Below, piece by piece: positions 34,106 through 43,108 of a stretch of 64,000 nt of DNA; the first letter of the stretch is position 1, and the number at the start of each line of letters is the position of its first letter. Source of the stretch: Noviherbaspirillum_A sp963522035 (GTDB taxonomy: Bacteria > Pseudomonadota > Gammaproteobacteria > Burkholderiales > Burkholderiaceae_D); contig CAUQYP010000003.1 of assembly GCA_963522035.1 (NCBI GenBank), positions 1 to 64,000 on the forward strand, read 5' to 3'. Made by a program: the position numbers and the translations under genes. The notes under the pieces are model-generated. The model was not told where the DNA came from. It searched no databases and worked only from the letters and a program-made list of their open reading frames with translations.

Positions 34106-35596
34106 TTACCCGATCGCCTTCTTCACCACCGCATACCGGCGCAAGGTCTCTTCCCTTGCTTCCTCGTGCCGCACCAGCGGTTGCGGATAATCTGCCCCCA
34201 ACTCGACCCCCGCCCGCCGTAGCGTCTCGGGCGCGAGCTTCCAGGGAGCATGGATATCCCGTCCCGACAGCTTGCCCAGCTGCGGCAGCCAGCTGCGGAT
34301 GAAGACCCCGTCCGCGTCGAACTTTTCCGACTGCGTGACCGGATTGAAAATCCTGAACCACGGCTGTGCGTCGCAGCCGGACGACGCGGCCCACTGCCAG
34401 CCGCCATTGTTGGCCGACAGGTCGTAGTCGTTGAGCCTGGCCGCAAAGTAGTGTTCGCCCCGGCGGTAGTCGATGCCGAGGTCCTTGATCAGGAAGCAGG
34501 CGCTCACCATGCGCAGCCGGTTGTGCATGAAACCGGTTTCGTTCAACTGGCGCATCGCGGCGTCGACCAGCGGATAGCCGGTCTGGCCGTCGCACCACGC
34601 CTGGAACAGTGCGTCCGCATCCGGCCCGGAAGCCCACTGTATGCGGTCGTAATCGGGCTTGAACGCCTTTTGCGACACATGCGGGAAATGATGCAGGATG
34701 CTGAAATAGAAGTCGCGCCAGATCAGCTCGGACAGCCATGTCGCGGCGCCGTTGCCGCCCGCGCCATTGTGCATTTCGACCAGCGCCCGCCGCGCCAGCG
34801 AGCGCACCGACACCGTGCCGAAGCGCAGGTGCACCGACAGGTGGGAGGTGCCGCGCCGTGCCGGGAAGTTGCGGGCGCTGTCGTAGTCGGCGATGCGGTC
34901 GATGAATTCGTCGATCAAGTCCTGCCCGCCGCTCATGCCCGGGCCGATGTCGAGCCGGGACAGGTCGGCAGGCAGGAAGCCGATGTCGGCCAGCGCCGGC
35001 AAGGTGTCCGGCGCCGGCGCCAGGCGCTGGTAATCAGGCGGGGCCAGGTAGCGGTTCAGCAGTGGATTGTTCGTGTAGGGGTCGTCCGCCGCCGCCAGCA
35101 AGGTCCTGAGCCAGGCATTCTTGTACGGCGTGAACACCGAAAACGGCCCGCCGGCCTTGGTCAGCACTTCCGACTTTTCAAAGATCACCTGGTCCTTGCA
35201 GGAAATCATCCGGCGCCCATCCGCATGCAGCGCGCCAGCCACCGCGGCGTCGCGCGCCACTGCCGCCGGCTCGTAGTCCTCATTGACGAACACGGCCGCG
35301 ACGCCCAGTTCGGCCGCCAGCCGCGGTATCTCGCTTGCCGCATGCGCATGGCGCACGATCATGCCGCCGCCATGGCTGCGCAGTTCGGCGTCCAGCTCGC
35401 CCAGGCTCTGGTGGATGAACGCGACCCGCCGGTCGGCGACCGGGCCGTCGTGCTGCAAGGGGTCGAGGATGTCGCGGTCGAAAATGAACACGCAATGGAC
35501 GCGGCGCGACAGGCTCAGCGCTTCGTGTAGCGCCGCCTGGTCGAAGCTGCGCAGGTCGCGCCGGAACCACACCAGCGATAGGTCGAAAGGCGTCAT
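34106..35596 (-). CDS. phrB: Deoxyribodipyrimidine photolyase (class I CPD type)
   Basis: A 496-residue light-driven repair enzyme that splits cyclobutane pyrimidine dimers. The N-terminal alpha/beta antenna domain begins LVWFRRDLRSFDQAAL. The C-terminal FAD domain shows the FPARRGTSHLSVHLRFGTVS segment, SELIWRDFYFSIL, the GQTGYPLVDAAMRQL run and the ANNGGWQWAASSGCDAQPWFRIFNP core, all hallmarks of class I photolyases. I take the ATG giving MTPFDLSL; one two codons earlier is equally possible. It is convergent with the broken toxin gene. Confidence 0.95.
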   Translation of the reverse strand: MTPFDLSLVWFRRDLRSFDQAALHEALSLSRRVHCVFIFDRDILDPLQHDGPVADRRVAFIHQSLGELDAELRSHGGGMIVRHAHAASEIPRLAAELGVAAVFVNEDYEPAAVARDAAVAGALHADGRRMISCKDQVIFEKSEVLTKAGGPFSVFTPYKNAWLRTLLAAADDPYTNNPLLNRYLAPPDYQRLAPAPDTLPALADIGFLPADLSRLDIGPGMSGGQDLIDEFIDRIADYDSARNFPARRGTSHLSVHLRFGTVSVRSLARRALVEMHNGAGGNGAATWLSELIWRDFYFSILHHFPHVSQKAFKPDYDRIQWASGPDADALFQAWCDGQTGYPLVDAAMRQLNETGFMHNRLRMVSACFLIKDLGIDYRRGEHYFAARLNDYDLSANNGGWQWAASSGCDAQPWFRIFNPVTQSEKFDADGVFIRSWLPQLGKLSGRDIHAPWKLAPETLRRAGVELGADYPQPLVRHEEAREETLRRYAVVKKAIG

Positions 35597-35709
35597 GGAC
35601 AAGGGAAATATAAGCAGGGCAGGGCAGGCCGGAAAGGCCGGCCCGCGAGAGCTGGCATGATGCCAGAAGCGGCAGCGGGCCGTGACAAAACTGCTAAAAT
35701 GCGCGAATC

Positions 35710-36354
35710 ATGGCCAAGCGCAGAGACATTCCCGACCCTCCATCCAGACCGCGCGGCGCATCGGAATCCGACGCCGCTTCCGCGGTCGAACCCGGCCTGC
35801 ATCTCGCCAACCATTTCCTGATTGCCATGCCGTCGATGCTGGACCCGATCTTCGGCGGCGCAGTGGTCTACATGTGCGAACACAACGAAGACGGCGCGCT
35901 CGGCGTCATCATCAACAAGCCGACCGACATGATGATGCCGACATTGTTCGAGCGCATCGACCTCTCGCTAGACATCGACGCCAGCCGCATGGCCGAACAG
36001 CCCGTCATGTTCGGCGGCCCGGTCCAGGTCGAACGCGGCTTCGTGCTGCATGCGCCATTCGGCGAGTTTTCCTCGATGATGAAAGTCACCGACGACATCA
36101 TCCTCACTACCTCCAAGGACGTGCTGGAAACGGTTGCCGCCACCGGCGGCCCGGCGCACCTGCTGGTGACGCTGGGCTGCGCCGGCTGGAGCGCCGGCCA
36201 GCTGGAGGAAGAAATTACCCGCAACGGCTGGCTGACCGTGCCGGCCGACCCGGCGGTCATGTTCGACCTGCCGGTCGAAGACCGTTTCGTTGCCGCGCTG
36301 AAGTTGCTGGGCATCGACCCGATGATGCTGACCGGCGAGGCCGGGCATGCGTGA
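35710..36354 (+). CDS. YqgE/AlgH family protein (DUF179)
   Basis: A 214-residue protein of the UPF0301/AlgH family. The family stretches ANHFLIAMPSMLDPIFGGAV, YMCEHNEDGALGVIINKP and GGPVQVERGFVLH are all present, as is LGCAGWSAGQLEEE. Its molecular role is unsettled. It starts the algH-ruvX-pyrR-pyrB gene string, an order common in proteobacteria. The first 30 residues are variable and rich in Arg/Pro/Ser; a later start cannot be excluded. Confidence 0.9.
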   Translation: MAKRRDIPDPPSRPRGASESDAASAVEPGLHLANHFLIAMPSMLDPIFGGAVVYMCEHNEDGALGVIINKPTDMMMPTLFERIDLSLDIDASRMAEQPVMFGGPVQVERGFVLHAPFGEFSSMMKVTDDIILTTSKDVLETVAATGGPAHLLVTLGCAGWSAGQLEEEITRNGWLTVPADPAVMFDLPVEDRFVAALKLLGIDPMMLTGEAGHA

Positions 36355-36360
36355 GCTGCA

Positions 36361-36765
36361 GTGGCCGGCGGCAGCGTGAAGACGGTGCTCGGTTTCGATT
36401 TCGGACTCAAGCGCATCGGGGTGGCAGTCGGCAATACCGGACTGCGGCAGGCGCAGCCGCTGCAGATCATCGACGCGCCGACCAATGACGGCAAGTTCGC
36501 CGCGCTTGGCAAGCTGATAGAAGAATGGCAGCCTGCCGTGTGCGTGGTCGGCCTGCCGCGCCACCCGGATGGCGCCGAGCATGAAATGACCGTGCGCTGC
36601 CGCCGCTTCGCCAACCAGCTGCACGGCCGCTACGCTGTGGAAACCGTGCTGGTCGACGAACGCTACTCGTCTGCCGTGCTGCAGCAGCGGCGCGGCGAAC
36701 GGGTGGACGACCAGTCCGCCGCCATCATCCTGCAACAATACTTTGAAGAATATGCCCCATCCTGA
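36361..36765 (+). CDS. ruvX: Holliday junction resolvase-like YqgF/RuvX
   Basis: A 134-residue RNase H-fold nuclease implicated in 16S rRNA 5' maturation and proposed as a junction resolvase. Asp13 in GFDFGLKRIGVAVG, the central VVGLPRHPDG loop and the C-terminal acid in RVDDQSAAIIL form the catalytic triad region. The GTG start at 36361 lies six bases after the algH stop. Its end overlaps the pyrR start by 14 bases, indicating coupling. Confidence 0.92.
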   Translation: MAGGSVKTVLGFDFGLKRIGVAVGNTGLRQAQPLQIIDAPTNDGKFAALGKLIEEWQPAVCVVGLPRHPDGAEHEMTVRCRRFANQLHGRYAVETVLVDERYSSAVLQQRRGERVDDQSAAIILQQYFEEYAPS

Positions 36766-37258
36766 ACTCGACGCCGAAGCGCTGTACGCCGCGCTTGCCC
36801 GGCAAGTGAAAGACGCGCTCGCCAGCGTGGACAACGTGGCGCTGGTCGGCATTTACTCCGGCGGCGCCTGGCTGGCCGACCGGCTGGCCGCCGAACTGCA
36901 GCTGGAAGGCCGCCTCGGCTACATCGACGTCTCGTTCTACCGCGACGACTATGCCGAGAAGGGCTTGCCGGCCGAGGTCAAGCCCAGCCATATCCCGTTC
37001 GACGTCGACGGCGCGACCATCCTGCTGGTCGACGACGTGCTCTACACCGGCCGCACCACCCGCGCCGCGATCAACGAACTTTTCGACTATGGCCGCCCGG
37101 CGCGCATCATGCTGGCTGCGTTGGTGGACCGGGGTGAAAGGGAGTTGCCGATTGCCGCCGACTTTGTCGCCCACACCCTCGCGCTCCAGCCCGGCGAGCG
37201 CCTTGTACTGCAACGCGCCGACGACGGCAAACTTTCCTTCACCGTAGACCATGCATAA
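36752..37258 (+). CDS. pyrR: PyrR bifunctional pyr regulator / uracil phosphoribosyltransferase
   Basis: A 168-residue type I phosphoribosyltransferase-fold protein. The PRPP loop is ILLVDDVLYTGRTTRAAI (about residues 90-107), and IYSGGAWLADRLA is the early family stretch. In Bacillus it binds pyr leader RNA; in proteobacteria the regulatory role is less clear, and no PyrR-type RNA target was recognised here. It overlaps ruvX at the start and pyrB by eight bases at the end. I use the ATG giving MPHPELDA; another three codons upstream is less likely. Confidence 0.92.
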   Translation: MPHPELDAEALYAALARQVKDALASVDNVALVGIYSGGAWLADRLAAELQLEGRLGYIDVSFYRDDYAEKGLPAEVKPSHIPFDVDGATILLVDDVLYTGRTTRAAINELFDYGRPARIMLAALVDRGERELPIAADFVAHTLALQPGERLVLQRADDGKLSFTVDHA

Positions 37259-38210
37259 TCCGCAACTCAACAAGAATGGCGAACTGACGCACCTGCTGAC
37301 CATCGAAGGGCTGCCGCGGGCGGTGGTGACGCAGATTTTGGATACCGCGTCCTCCTTCGTCGGCATCAGCGACCGCGAGGTGAAGAAGGTGCCGCTGATG
37401 CGCGGCAAGAGCGTCTTCAACCTGTTTTTCGAGAATTCCACCCGCACCCGCACCACGTTCGAGATCGCATCCAAGCGGCTGTCGGCCGACGTGATCAACC
37501 TGAACATCTCGGCTTCCAGCGCCAGCAAGGGCGAGTCGCTGCTCGACACCATCGACAACCTGGCGGCCATGCATGCCGACATGTTCGTGGTGCGCCATGC
37601 GCAGTCCGGCGCGCCCTACCTGATCGCCAAGCACCTGACCGACACCGGCCGCTCGCATGTCCACGTGGTCAACGCCGGCGACGGCCGCCATGCGCACCCG
37701 ACCCAGGGCCTGCTGGACATGTACACCATCCGGCACTACAAGAAGGACTTTTCCAACCTGACCGTGGCCATCGTCGGCGACATCCTGCACAGCCGCGTCG
37801 CCCGCTCGGACATCCACGCGCTGACTACGCTGGGCGTGCCCGAAGTGCGCGCGATCGGCCCGCGCACCTTGCTGCCCAGCGGCCTGGAGCAACTGGGCGT
37901 GCGGGTTTTTACCGACATGCGGGAGGGGCTGAAGGACGTCGACGTCATCATCATGCTGCGCCTGCAGAACGAGCGCATGAGCGGCGCGCTGCTGCCGTCG
38001 GCCCAGGAGTATTTCAAGAGCTACGGGCTGACCACCGAGCGGCTGGCGCTGGCCAGGCCGGACGCCATCGTCATGCATCCGGGGCCGATGAACCGCGGCG
38101 TGGAAATCGAGTCGGCGGTGGCGGACGGCACGCAGGCAGTGATCTTGCCGCAGGTGACCTTCGGCATCGCGGTGCGGATGGCGGTGATGAGCATCATTGC
38201 GGGGAACTGA
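37251..38210 (+). CDS. pyrB: Aspartate carbamoyltransferase catalytic subunit
   Basis: A 319-residue transcarbamoylase making N-carbamoyl-aspartate in pyrimidine synthesis. The carbamoyl-phosphate loop is FENSTRTRTTFE (residues 60-71), the mobile SASSASKGESL loop follows, then HPTQGLLDMYTI and the HPGPMNRGVEIE C-terminal motif. This is the type that forms a dodecamer with a non-catalytic dihydroorotase homologue, and such a gene lies downstream. It overlaps pyrR by eight bases. Confidence 0.96.
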   Translation: MHNPQLNKNGELTHLLTIEGLPRAVVTQILDTASSFVGISDREVKKVPLMRGKSVFNLFFENSTRTRTTFEIASKRLSADVINLNISASSASKGESLLDTIDNLAAMHADMFVVRHAQSGAPYLIAKHLTDTGRSHVHVVNAGDGRHAHPTQGLLDMYTIRHYKKDFSNLTVAIVGDILHSRVARSDIHALTTLGVPEVRAIGPRTLLPSGLEQLGVRVFTDMREGLKDVDVIIMLRLQNERMSGALLPSAQEYFKSYGLTTERLALARPDAIVMHPGPMNRGVEIESAVADGTQAVILPQVTFGIAVRMAVMSIIAGN

Positions 38211-38292
38211 CCGGGAGCGTTGCCTGCCTTCTCCGCGGCTCGCGGCGAAGGGCGTGCATGGCGGTGCGCTGCAGCGACAGCATGGAGGAATC

Positions 38293-38760
38293 ATGAACAA
38301 AAAATGGTTTGCATTGCTGATCGTCGCGCTGAACGCCTCCGTCATGTCCGGCGCCCATGCGGATGCCGCGGAAGACCGGGCGACATTCCAGGCAATCTTC
38401 AGCGCATGGACACAGGCATTCAATGAAAGAAGGTTTCCGGAAGTCTGCGCTCTCTTTTCCAAGTCGCTGACCGCGGATTACCAGGGCGCCGAGGCCAAGG
38501 ATTATTCGGCCATCTGCAATGGATTCGACAGGATATTCCAGGAAAAAGGCGTCGTTTATCACAATGACTTCAAGATCCACCGGATAGTCCGGTCCCGGGA
38601 CCTGGCGACCGTGCGGATCACCTGGTACCTGAATGTTTACAAGGAAGGCGCCCACCTTGCCGCGATTCAGGAAGAAGGGCTGGATGTTTTTCAGAAGCAG
38701 GAAAACGGGAACTGGGAAATCGTGCACTTCATTGCGTATCCCGTCTTGCCGGAAAGATAG
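38293..38760 (+). CDS. Secreted NTF2-like/SnoaL-like small protein
   Basis: A 155-residue protein with a clear signal peptide (MNKKWFALLIVALNA..., cleavage near AHA-DA). The mature 130 residues look like an NTF2-like (DUF4440-type) cone fold: an early helix FQAIFSAWTQAFNERRF, then strands including YHNDFKIHRIVRSRDLATVRITWYL and a final WEIVHFIAYPV. The family assignment is by pattern only. A strong GGAGG site precedes the ATG. It lies between pyrB and pyrC' on the same strand, with gaps of 82 and 93 bp, where no pyrimidine role is expected. Confidence 0.7.
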   Translation: MNKKWFALLIVALNASVMSGAHADAAEDRATFQAIFSAWTQAFNERRFPEVCALFSKSLTADYQGAEAKDYSAICNGFDRIFQEKGVVYHNDFKIHRIVRSRDLATVRITWYLNVYKEGAHLAAIQEEGLDVFQKQENGNWEIVHFIAYPVLPER

Positions 38761-38853
38761 CGCCGCCCCGGGTAACGCGGATTGTGCCGCGCCGTTCCCG
38801 GGAGTTTGAACAAGAAAGCGCCAGGCGAACTTGGCGCCAGCATCAAGGGAAAC

Positions 38854-40137
38854 ATGAAACTGCATATCAAGAACGGCCGCCTGATCGACCCGGCCAACAA
38901 GATCGACGCGCAACACGACCTCTACCTCGCCGACGGCAAGGTCGCCGCTGTCGGCGCCGCGCCGGCCAATTTCCAGCCCGACCAGACCATCGACGCCAGC
39001 GGCCTGATCGTCGTCCCCGGCCTGGTCGACCTTTCCGCCCGCCTGCGCGAACCCGGTTATGAATACAAGGCCACGCTGGAATCCGAACTCCAGGCCGCGA
39101 TACAGGGCGGCGTCACCAGCCTGGTCTGCCCGCCGGACACCGACCCGGTGCTGGACGAACCCGGCCTGGTCGAAATGCTGCGCCACCGCGCCCGCACCAT
39201 GAACCAGGCCCATGTCTACCCGCTGGGCGCGCTCACCGTCGGCCTGAAAGGCCAGGCGCTGACCGAGATGGCCGAGCTGACCGACGCCGGCTGCGTCGGT
39301 TTCTCGCAAGCGGAAGTGCCGATCCTCGACACCACGGTGCTTATGCGTGCGATGCAATATGCGCAGACTTTCGGCTACACCGTCTGGCTGCGCGCGCAGG
39401 ACGCGCATGTCGGCCGCAGCGGCATTGCGCATAGCGGCCCGATTGCGTCGCGGCTGGGCCTGACCGGCGTGCCGGTCATGGCCGAAACCATTGCGCTGTA
39501 CACGATCTTCGAGCTGATGCGTGCCACCGGCGCCCGCGTCCACCTGTGTCGCATCTCGTCGGCCGCCGGCGTAACGCTGGTCAGGGCAGCGAAAAAGGAA
39601 GGGCTGCGGCTCAGTTGCGACGTCGGCGCCCACCATGTCCATATGACCGATGTGGACATCGGTTACTTCGACGCCAATGCGCGCCTGACGCCGCCGCTGC
39701 GCTCGCAGCGCGACCGTGACGGCCTGCGCCAGGGGCTGATGGACGGCACCATCGACGCGATCTGTTCCGACCACACCCCGGTCGACGACGATGAAAAACT
39801 GCTGCCTTTCGGCGAAGCCTCTCCCGGCGCGACCGGCCTGGAACTGCTGCTGTCGCTGGCGCTGAAGTGGGCCGACGAGGCAGGCAAGGGCGACCCGCTG
39901 TCGCTGGCAGTGGCCAAGATCAGCGCCGACGCCGCCCGGGTCGCCGGCCTGCCCGGCGGCCGGCTGGAAGCGGGTGCGCCGGCCGACATCTGCATTTTCG
40001 ACCCCGAAGCGCGCTGGACCGTCAACGCCGCCGCGCTCGCCAGCCAGGGCAAGCACACGCCTTTCCTGGGCTACGAACTGCGCGGCCAGGTGCGGCACAC
40101 CATCGTCGCCGGCCAGGTGGTCTTCCAGCGCCGATGA
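38854..40137 (+). CDS. pyrC': Dihydroorotase-like protein lacking the HxH metal site (PyrC'/PyrX type)
   Basis: A 427-residue amidohydrolase-fold protein collinear with class I dihydroorotases. Where active enzymes have VDLHVHLREPG, this one reads VDLSARLREPG, so Ser61 and Arg63 replace the two metal-binding His. The later ICSDHTP with its Asp is kept. In Pseudomonas such a pyrC' product has no dihydroorotase activity but is needed to assemble aspartate carbamoyltransferase; pyrB upstream supports that role. A true dihydroorotase should be encoded elsewhere. The ATG at 38854 gives MKLHIKNGRLIDP, the family start. Confidence 0.9.
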   Translation: MKLHIKNGRLIDPANKIDAQHDLYLADGKVAAVGAAPANFQPDQTIDASGLIVVPGLVDLSARLREPGYEYKATLESELQAAIQGGVTSLVCPPDTDPVLDEPGLVEMLRHRARTMNQAHVYPLGALTVGLKGQALTEMAELTDAGCVGFSQAEVPILDTTVLMRAMQYAQTFGYTVWLRAQDAHVGRSGIAHSGPIASRLGLTGVPVMAETIALYTIFELMRATGARVHLCRISSAAGVTLVRAAKKEGLRLSCDVGAHHVHMTDVDIGYFDANARLTPPLRSQRDRDGLRQGLMDGTIDAICSDHTPVDDDEKLLPFGEASPGATGLELLLSLALKWADEAGKGDPLSLAVAKISADAARVAGLPGGRLEAGAPADICIFDPEARWTVNAAALASQGKHTPFLGYELRGQVRHTIVAGQVVFQRR

Positions 40138-40162
40138 GCGATTCCGTCGCGCGAGGCGGCGC

Positions 40163-40906
40163 ATGAGCGTATTGCAACTGCTGCACCTGCTGCGCGTGGT
40201 GCTCCATCTGTTCCAGGGCCTGGCCACCTGCGCGCTGGTCTTTCCGCTAGCCGGGCCGGCCGTGCGCGAGCGGCGCATACGCAACTGGTCGCGCAAGTTA
40301 CTGGCTATCTGCGGCGTGCGGCTGATAGTCAGGGGCGCTATTTCCGACAGCCCGGCCCTGATCGTCTGCAACCACATCTCCTGGCTGGACATCTTCGCCA
40401 TCAACACCTGCCGCCCGTGCCGCTTCGTCGCCAAGTCCGACATCCGTGACTGGCCGCTGCTGGGCTGGCTGTGCGACCGCGCCGGCACCATCTTCATCGC
40501 CCGCGGCCGCCAGCGCGACGTGCGCCGCATCTTCCAGGGCCTGGTGCAGAGCATCCATGCCGGCGAGCGGGTGGCCTTCTTCCCGGAAGGCACCACCTCG
40601 CTGCAAGGTACCGTGCTGCCTTTCCATGCCAACCTGTTCGAGGCGGCGATCGATGCGGATGTGCCGGTTCAGCCGTATGCATTGCGCTACCTGGACCGCG
40701 ATGGCCGGCCGCATCCGGCGGTGGACTATGTCGGCGACACGACCTTCGTGCAAAGCATGCTGACGATTTTGCGGCATCGGGATATCACGGCGGAGTTGCT
40801 GGTGCTGCCGGCGATGCCGACCGTGGGGGCGCATCGGCGGGAGCTGGCGGTGGCGGCGCGTGGGGCGATTGCGGGGGCGCTGGAGACTTCGGCGGTGGCA
40901 GCCTAG
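40163..40906 (+). CDS. plsC: 1-acyl-sn-glycerol-3-phosphate acyltransferase (PlsC family)
   Basis: A 247-residue membrane-bound acyltransferase that makes phosphatidic acid. The catalytic HX4D is HISWLD (His71, Asp76), block III is FFPEGTTS, and a hydrophobic N-terminal helix (about residues 5-30) should anchor it. CRFVAKSDIRDWPLLGWL is a typical PlsC stretch. It follows pyrC' by 25 bp and its end overlaps the convergent apaH by four bases. Ornithine-lipid acyltransferases (OlsA) share this fold and remain an alternative. Confidence 0.9.
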   Translation: MSVLQLLHLLRVVLHLFQGLATCALVFPLAGPAVRERRIRNWSRKLLAICGVRLIVRGAISDSPALIVCNHISWLDIFAINTCRPCRFVAKSDIRDWPLLGWLCDRAGTIFIARGRQRDVRRIFQGLVQSIHAGERVAFFPEGTTSLQGTVLPFHANLFEAAIDADVPVQPYALRYLDRDGRPHPAVDYVGDTTFVQSMLTILRHRDITAELLVLPAMPTVGAHRRELAVAARGAIAGALETSAVAA

Positions 40907-41721
40907 CCTGGCGCCTGGTACTGCGGACAGTCGACCTGGACGATTTCGCGATCATCCAAACAAACTGCGCTCAGCTGCCCGCCCCAGACGCAGCCGGTGT
41001 CGAGCGCAATGAAATCCGGCCGCATCACCAGGCCCAGCGTCGACCAGTGCCCGCAGACGATCGTCGCGTCCAGCGACCGGCGGCCGGGCACGTCGAACCA
41101 GGGCATGAAGCCGGCGGGCGCTTCGCCGGCGCCGTCCTTGGTATGAAAGTCCATGGTGCCGTCGGCGCTGCAGAAACGGATCCGGGTCAGCGCATTGACG
41201 ATGAAGCGGAGGCGGTCGATGCCCTGCAAACCGTCGTCCCAGCGCGCCGGTTCGTTGCCATACATGCCACGCAGGAACGCCAGCCAGTCCGGCCCGCGCA
41301 GCACGGTTTCCACCTCGCGCGCCAGTTCCAGAGCCTGCGCGGCCGTCCATTGCGGCACCAGGCCGGCATGCACCATCAGGTAATCGCCCTCGCGTAACGC
41401 CATTGGACGGAAGCGCAGCCAGTCCAATAGTTCTTCGCGGTCTGGCGCGGATAGGATGTCGTCCAACGTGTCGCTGCGGCCGGGTTTGCGGATGCCGTTG
41501 GCGACGGCGAGCAAGTGCAGGTCGTGGTTGCCCAGCACCATGTCGGCGCTGTCGTCCAGCGCGCGGACTTCGCGCAGCATGGAAAGCGATTGCGGGCCAC
41601 GGTTGACGGCGTCACCTACGAATACGAAATGGGCGTCGGGAGTGCGGGTGCGGATCTTGGAGATCAGGGCCAGGGCGCGGGAGTGGCAGCCTTGAATGTC
41701 GCCGATGGCGTAGGTTGTCAT
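40903..41721 (-). CDS. apaH: Symmetrical bis(5'-nucleosyl)-tetraphosphatase ApaH
   Basis: A 272-residue metallophosphatase that splits Ap4A into two ADP. The calcineurin-type metal motifs are all visible: YAIGDIQGCH, VFVGDAVNRGPQS and VLGNHDLHLLA, then CGHWSTLG near the C-terminus. The ATG giving MTTYAIGD is chosen; an in-frame ATG seventeen codons upstream adds sequence outside the family. It is convergent with plsC and divergent from the polysaccharide locus. Confidence 0.95.
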   Translation of the reverse strand: MTTYAIGDIQGCHSRALALISKIRTRTPDAHFVFVGDAVNRGPQSLSMLREVRALDDSADMVLGNHDLHLLAVANGIRKPGRSDTLDDILSAPDREELLDWLRFRPMALREGDYLMVHAGLVPQWTAAQALELAREVETVLRGPDWLAFLRGMYGNEPARWDDGLQGIDRLRFIVNALTRIRFCSADGTMDFHTKDGAGEAPAGFMPWFDVPGRRSLDATIVCGHWSTLGLVMRPDFIALDTGCVWGGQLSAVCLDDREIVQVDCPQYQAPG

Positions 41722-42025
41722 TGTTTCTGTTTTATGTAGTCGATCACCGGATAAGTCGTTAGATTTTCGCACTCAGATAAGATGTGGTTCCAAGGCCGAA
41801 TTCTACCTTTACCATCTGGCGAAATTTTTAACCTAAAATTGCACAGTTGACACAATAATAAGGCAACACTCTTGATTTGACTCGCAGCCCACCCAGGCAA
41901 TTACAGCGAAACTTCGGTTTTCTTTGGCAGTGCACCATATTCACTGGGGCATGATTTCAATATAGAAATAAAATTGATATGGTCTCGGAATTTCAAACCA
42001 AACAACGATTTTCAAAGGCAACAAC
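41722..42025. other. 304-bp AT-rich intergenic region at the edge of the polysaccharide locus
   Basis: It holds the divergent start regions of apaH and rfbB and has clearly more A/T than either flank. A TTGACA box lies at 41847-41852, but no good -10 box sits 16-18 bp away. An AAAGG ribosome site precedes rfbB. No open frame, JUMPstart or ops-like element was recognised. Confidence 0.6.
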
Positions 42026-43108
42026 ATGATATTGGTGACAGGAGGCGCAGGCTTTATCGGCTCGAATTTTGTCCTCGACTGGCTGGCTGCGAACGATGAG
42101 CCTGTCGTCAACCTCGACAAGCTGACCTACGCCGGCAATCTTGGCAACCTGGTTGGAATACAGGGCGACGTGCGACACAGCTTCGTCCATGGCGACATCT
42201 GCGACGCAGCGTTGCTGGCGCAGCTTTTCGCAAAACACCAGCCCCGGGCCGTTGTCCACTTTGCCGCCGAAAGCCATGTCGACCGTTCCATCCACGGGCC
42301 GGCCGAGTTTGTCAGGACCAATGTGAACGGCACGTTCACGCTGCTGGAAGCCGCCCGGGCTTATTGGAACGCCCTTGCGCCGGCAGAACAGGCGGACTTC
42401 CGCTTCCTGCATGTCTCGACCGATGAGGTGTACGGCAGCCTGGGGCCGGATGAAGCGCCGTTCACCGAAACCCGGGCGTATGAACCGAACAGCCCGTACT
42501 CGGCATCGAAAGCGGCGTCCGACCATCTGGTGCGCGCCTACCACCATACCTATGGCTTGCCGACGCTGACGACCAATTGCTCGAACAACTACGGCCCCTT
42601 CCATTTTCCAGAGAAACTGATCCCGCTGATCATTGCCAATGCGCGCGCTGGCAAGCCCCTGCCCATCTACGGCGATGGCCAGCAGGTGCGGGACTGGCTG
42701 TACGTGGGAGACCATTGCGCGGCAATCCGCCGAGTACTCGCCGCAGGTCGTCCAGGCGAGACCTACAATATTGGCGGCTGGAACGAAAAAGCCAACCTCG
42801 ACGTGGTCCACACGCTGTGCGACATCCTCGACCAGCTTGCGCCGCGCCAGCAAGGTGGCAGCTACCGCGAGCAGATTACCTATGTCGCCGACCGTCCCGG
42901 CCATGACCGCCGCTATGCGATCGACGCCCGCAAGATCGAACGCGAACTGGGCTGGAAGCCGGTGGAAACCTTCGAGACCGGCATTCGCAAGACCGTGCAG
43001 TGGTATCTCGACAATACGCAGTGGGTGCAGGACGTGCAGTCCGGCGACTATATGAAGTGGATGGAGCGCAATTACGACCAGCGCGACGCCGAAAGGAAAC
43101 AGGCATGA
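42026..43108 (+). CDS. rfbB: dTDP-glucose 4,6-dehydratase
   Basis: A 360-residue extended short-chain dehydrogenase, second step of dTDP-L-rhamnose synthesis. The NAD site is TGGAGFIGS (residues 5-13), DEVYGSLG carries the catalytic acids, and YSASKAASDH gives the Tyr/Lys pair. HFAAESHVDRSI and NCSNNYGPFHFPEKLIPL are family hallmarks. It is first of four overlapping or closely spaced rml genes; its stop overlaps rfbA (ATGA). Confidence 0.97.
   Translation: MILVTGGAGFIGSNFVLDWLAANDEPVVNLDKLTYAGNLGNLVGIQGDVRHSFVHGDICDAALLAQLFAKHQPRAVVHFAAESHVDRSIHGPAEFVRTNVNGTFTLLEAARAYWNALAPAEQADFRFLHVSTDEVYGSLGPDEAPFTETRAYEPNSPYSASKAASDHLVRAYHHTYGLPTLTTNCSNNYGPFHFPEKLIPLIIANARAGKPLPIYGDGQQVRDWLYVGDHCAAIRRVLAAGRPGETYNIGGWNEKANLDVVHTLCDILDQLAPRQQGGSYREQITYVADRPGHDRRYAIDARKIERELGWKPVETFETGIRKTVQWYLDNTQWVQDVQSGDYMKWMERNYDQRDAERKQA

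Noticed and set aside
38194..40632. 812-codon minus-strand frame opposite the pyrC' region
   Set aside because: Antisense shadow over three plus-strand genes with recognisable families.
41722..42025. JUMPstart/ops element ahead of the polysaccharide locus
   Set aside because: No GGCGGTAG-like core was found; the locus seems to lack RfaH-type control at this place.
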